Position numbers and translations under genes: made by a program | Assembly: GCF_018728565.1 (NCBI RefSeq) | Contig: NZ_JACSOI010000007.1 | Span: 124,001-188,000 of the forward strand | Length of the DNA stretch: 64,000 nucleotides | From: Zobellia russellii | GTDB taxonomy: Bacteria; Bacteroidota; Bacteroidia; Flavobacteriales; Flavobacteriaceae | Direction: 5' to 3' | Notes under the pieces: model-generated | What the model was told of the DNA's origin: nothing | Seen by the model: only the letters and a program-made list of their open reading frames with translations | Database searches by the model: none | Shown: positions 63,642-64,000 of the stretch, one piece after another | Numbering within the stretch: position 1 is the first letter of the stretch | How the letters are laid out: each line of letters starts with the position of its first letter

Positions 63642-64000
63642 TTATTTGCTCCAAGGCGGAGTAACTCCGTTTGAGCGTGCGTAGGCTATTAACTGCCCTT
63701 TGTGTTCTCCATTATGTTCCATCATGGCAAGAAGTCCGCCAAGCATATTCATTTTAGCAAAGCCAAAATCTACTTCGTTGGCAAATTGATCATCTTCTAC
63801 TAGAACGATTTTTTCAAGAACAAATTCATTGGACTTTTTAAGTGCGGCAATAATATTTTCTTTTCCTGTTATTTTGGACAGGTTCATCATGTCAACATCT
63901 TCTGGTGGGGCGAATCCCATTTTTGAAGCTAAGTAGTAGTTTGCCCCGGCAACATGTAATAGTGCTTCTGCAACGGAATTAACTCCTTCGGTAGGTCTCC
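63642..64000 (-). CDS. DinB family protein, 3' part (5' end outside window)
   Basis: The frame is open to the window edge (RPTEGVNSVAEALLHVAGANYYLASKMG precedes the first internal Met), so the ATG at 63920 is not the start. The DinB fold is seen as a four-helix bundle with the metal His residues in LLHVAGANYY and the pair in MEHNGEHKGQLIAYAR, ending GVTPPWS. Members are often thiol-dependent S-transferases or of unknown function. The rest lies beyond position 64000. Confidence 0.85.
   Translation of the reverse strand, partial: RPTEGVNSVAEALLHVAGANYYLASKMGFAPPEDVDMMNLSKITGKENIIAALKKSNEFVLEKIVLVEDDQFANEVDFGFAKMNMLGGLLAMMEHNGEHKGQLIAYARSNGVTPPWSK

Noticed and set aside
63642-63920. DinB-family gene as a complete 92-residue protein
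   Set aside because: The frame continues upstream to the window edge with conserved DinB sequence, so the ATG at 63920 is internal.

Overview
The window is a stretch of chromosome from a marine-type member of the Flavobacteriaceae (Bacteroidota). The evidence is the gene set and the promoters. It carries gliding-motility genes gldB and gldC, the type IX secretion gene porT, a TamL-type lipoprotein barrel, a short RpoD, a bacillithiol-type YpdA and an AccD without zinc-ribbon cysteines. Many starts are preceded by the Bacteroidota -7 box TAnnTTTG and few have a Shine-Dalgarno sequence. No phage, insertion sequence or CRISPR array is visible. Base composition looks even throughout, so this is mostly core genome with one metal-resistance and receptor segment.

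Layout. 1-9.4 kb: the 3' end of dnaG, an orphan response regulator with an unusual receiver, nadE, gldBC, a minus-strand operon of a B1 metallo-beta-lactamase, a PhoD-type phosphatase and a pirin, then a small unknown protein, engB and an alpha/beta hydrolase. 9.4-25.2 kb: the complete division and cell-wall (dcw) cluster mraZ-rsmH-ftsL-ftsI-murE-mraY-murD-ftsW-murG-murC-ftsQ-ftsA-ftsZ, tightly packed, with three 10-bp-phased MraZ boxes in its promoter and a terminator after ftsZ. 25.2-26.9 kb: yqeY, a tRNA-Arg(TCG) and a tRNA-dihydrouridine synthase. 27.0-35.2 kb: a divalent-metal efflux locus (small Cys/His-rich protein, a CzcA pump fused to its own outer-membrane channel, the CzcB adaptor, a Zn/Cd P-type ATPase). 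35.3-41.3 kb: a TonB-dependent receptor and PepSY membrane protein facing a lipoprotein / histidine kinase / response regulator operon.

41.4-51.5 kb is housekeeping on the minus strand: ypdA, rpe, an adenine-deaminase-type enzyme, trmL, a VF530 protein, rpoD, pnp, rpsO, a lipoprotein, accD and fbaA, with clear hairpin terminators. 51.7-64 kb: tamL, an rRNA methyltransferase, porT, ubiE, the potassium uptake pair trkA-trkH, an aspartate-type aminotransferase, a front-end-like fatty acid desaturase, rsmG, a 0.5-kb AT-rich non-coding gap with palindromes, and the end of a DinB-family gene cut by the window edge.

Most worth a second look: the CzcA-channel fusion with what looks like an internal cleavable signal peptide (about residue 1063); a histidine kinase whose signal-peptide-coding 5' end has no ATG, GTG or TTG start; a response regulator with Glu in place of the phospho-acceptor Asp; a tRNA-Arg with a covarying A19-U56 tertiary pair; the MraZ boxes; and a 21-bp perfect palindrome upstream of fbaA. 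No wholly new multi-gene system was convincingly seen.
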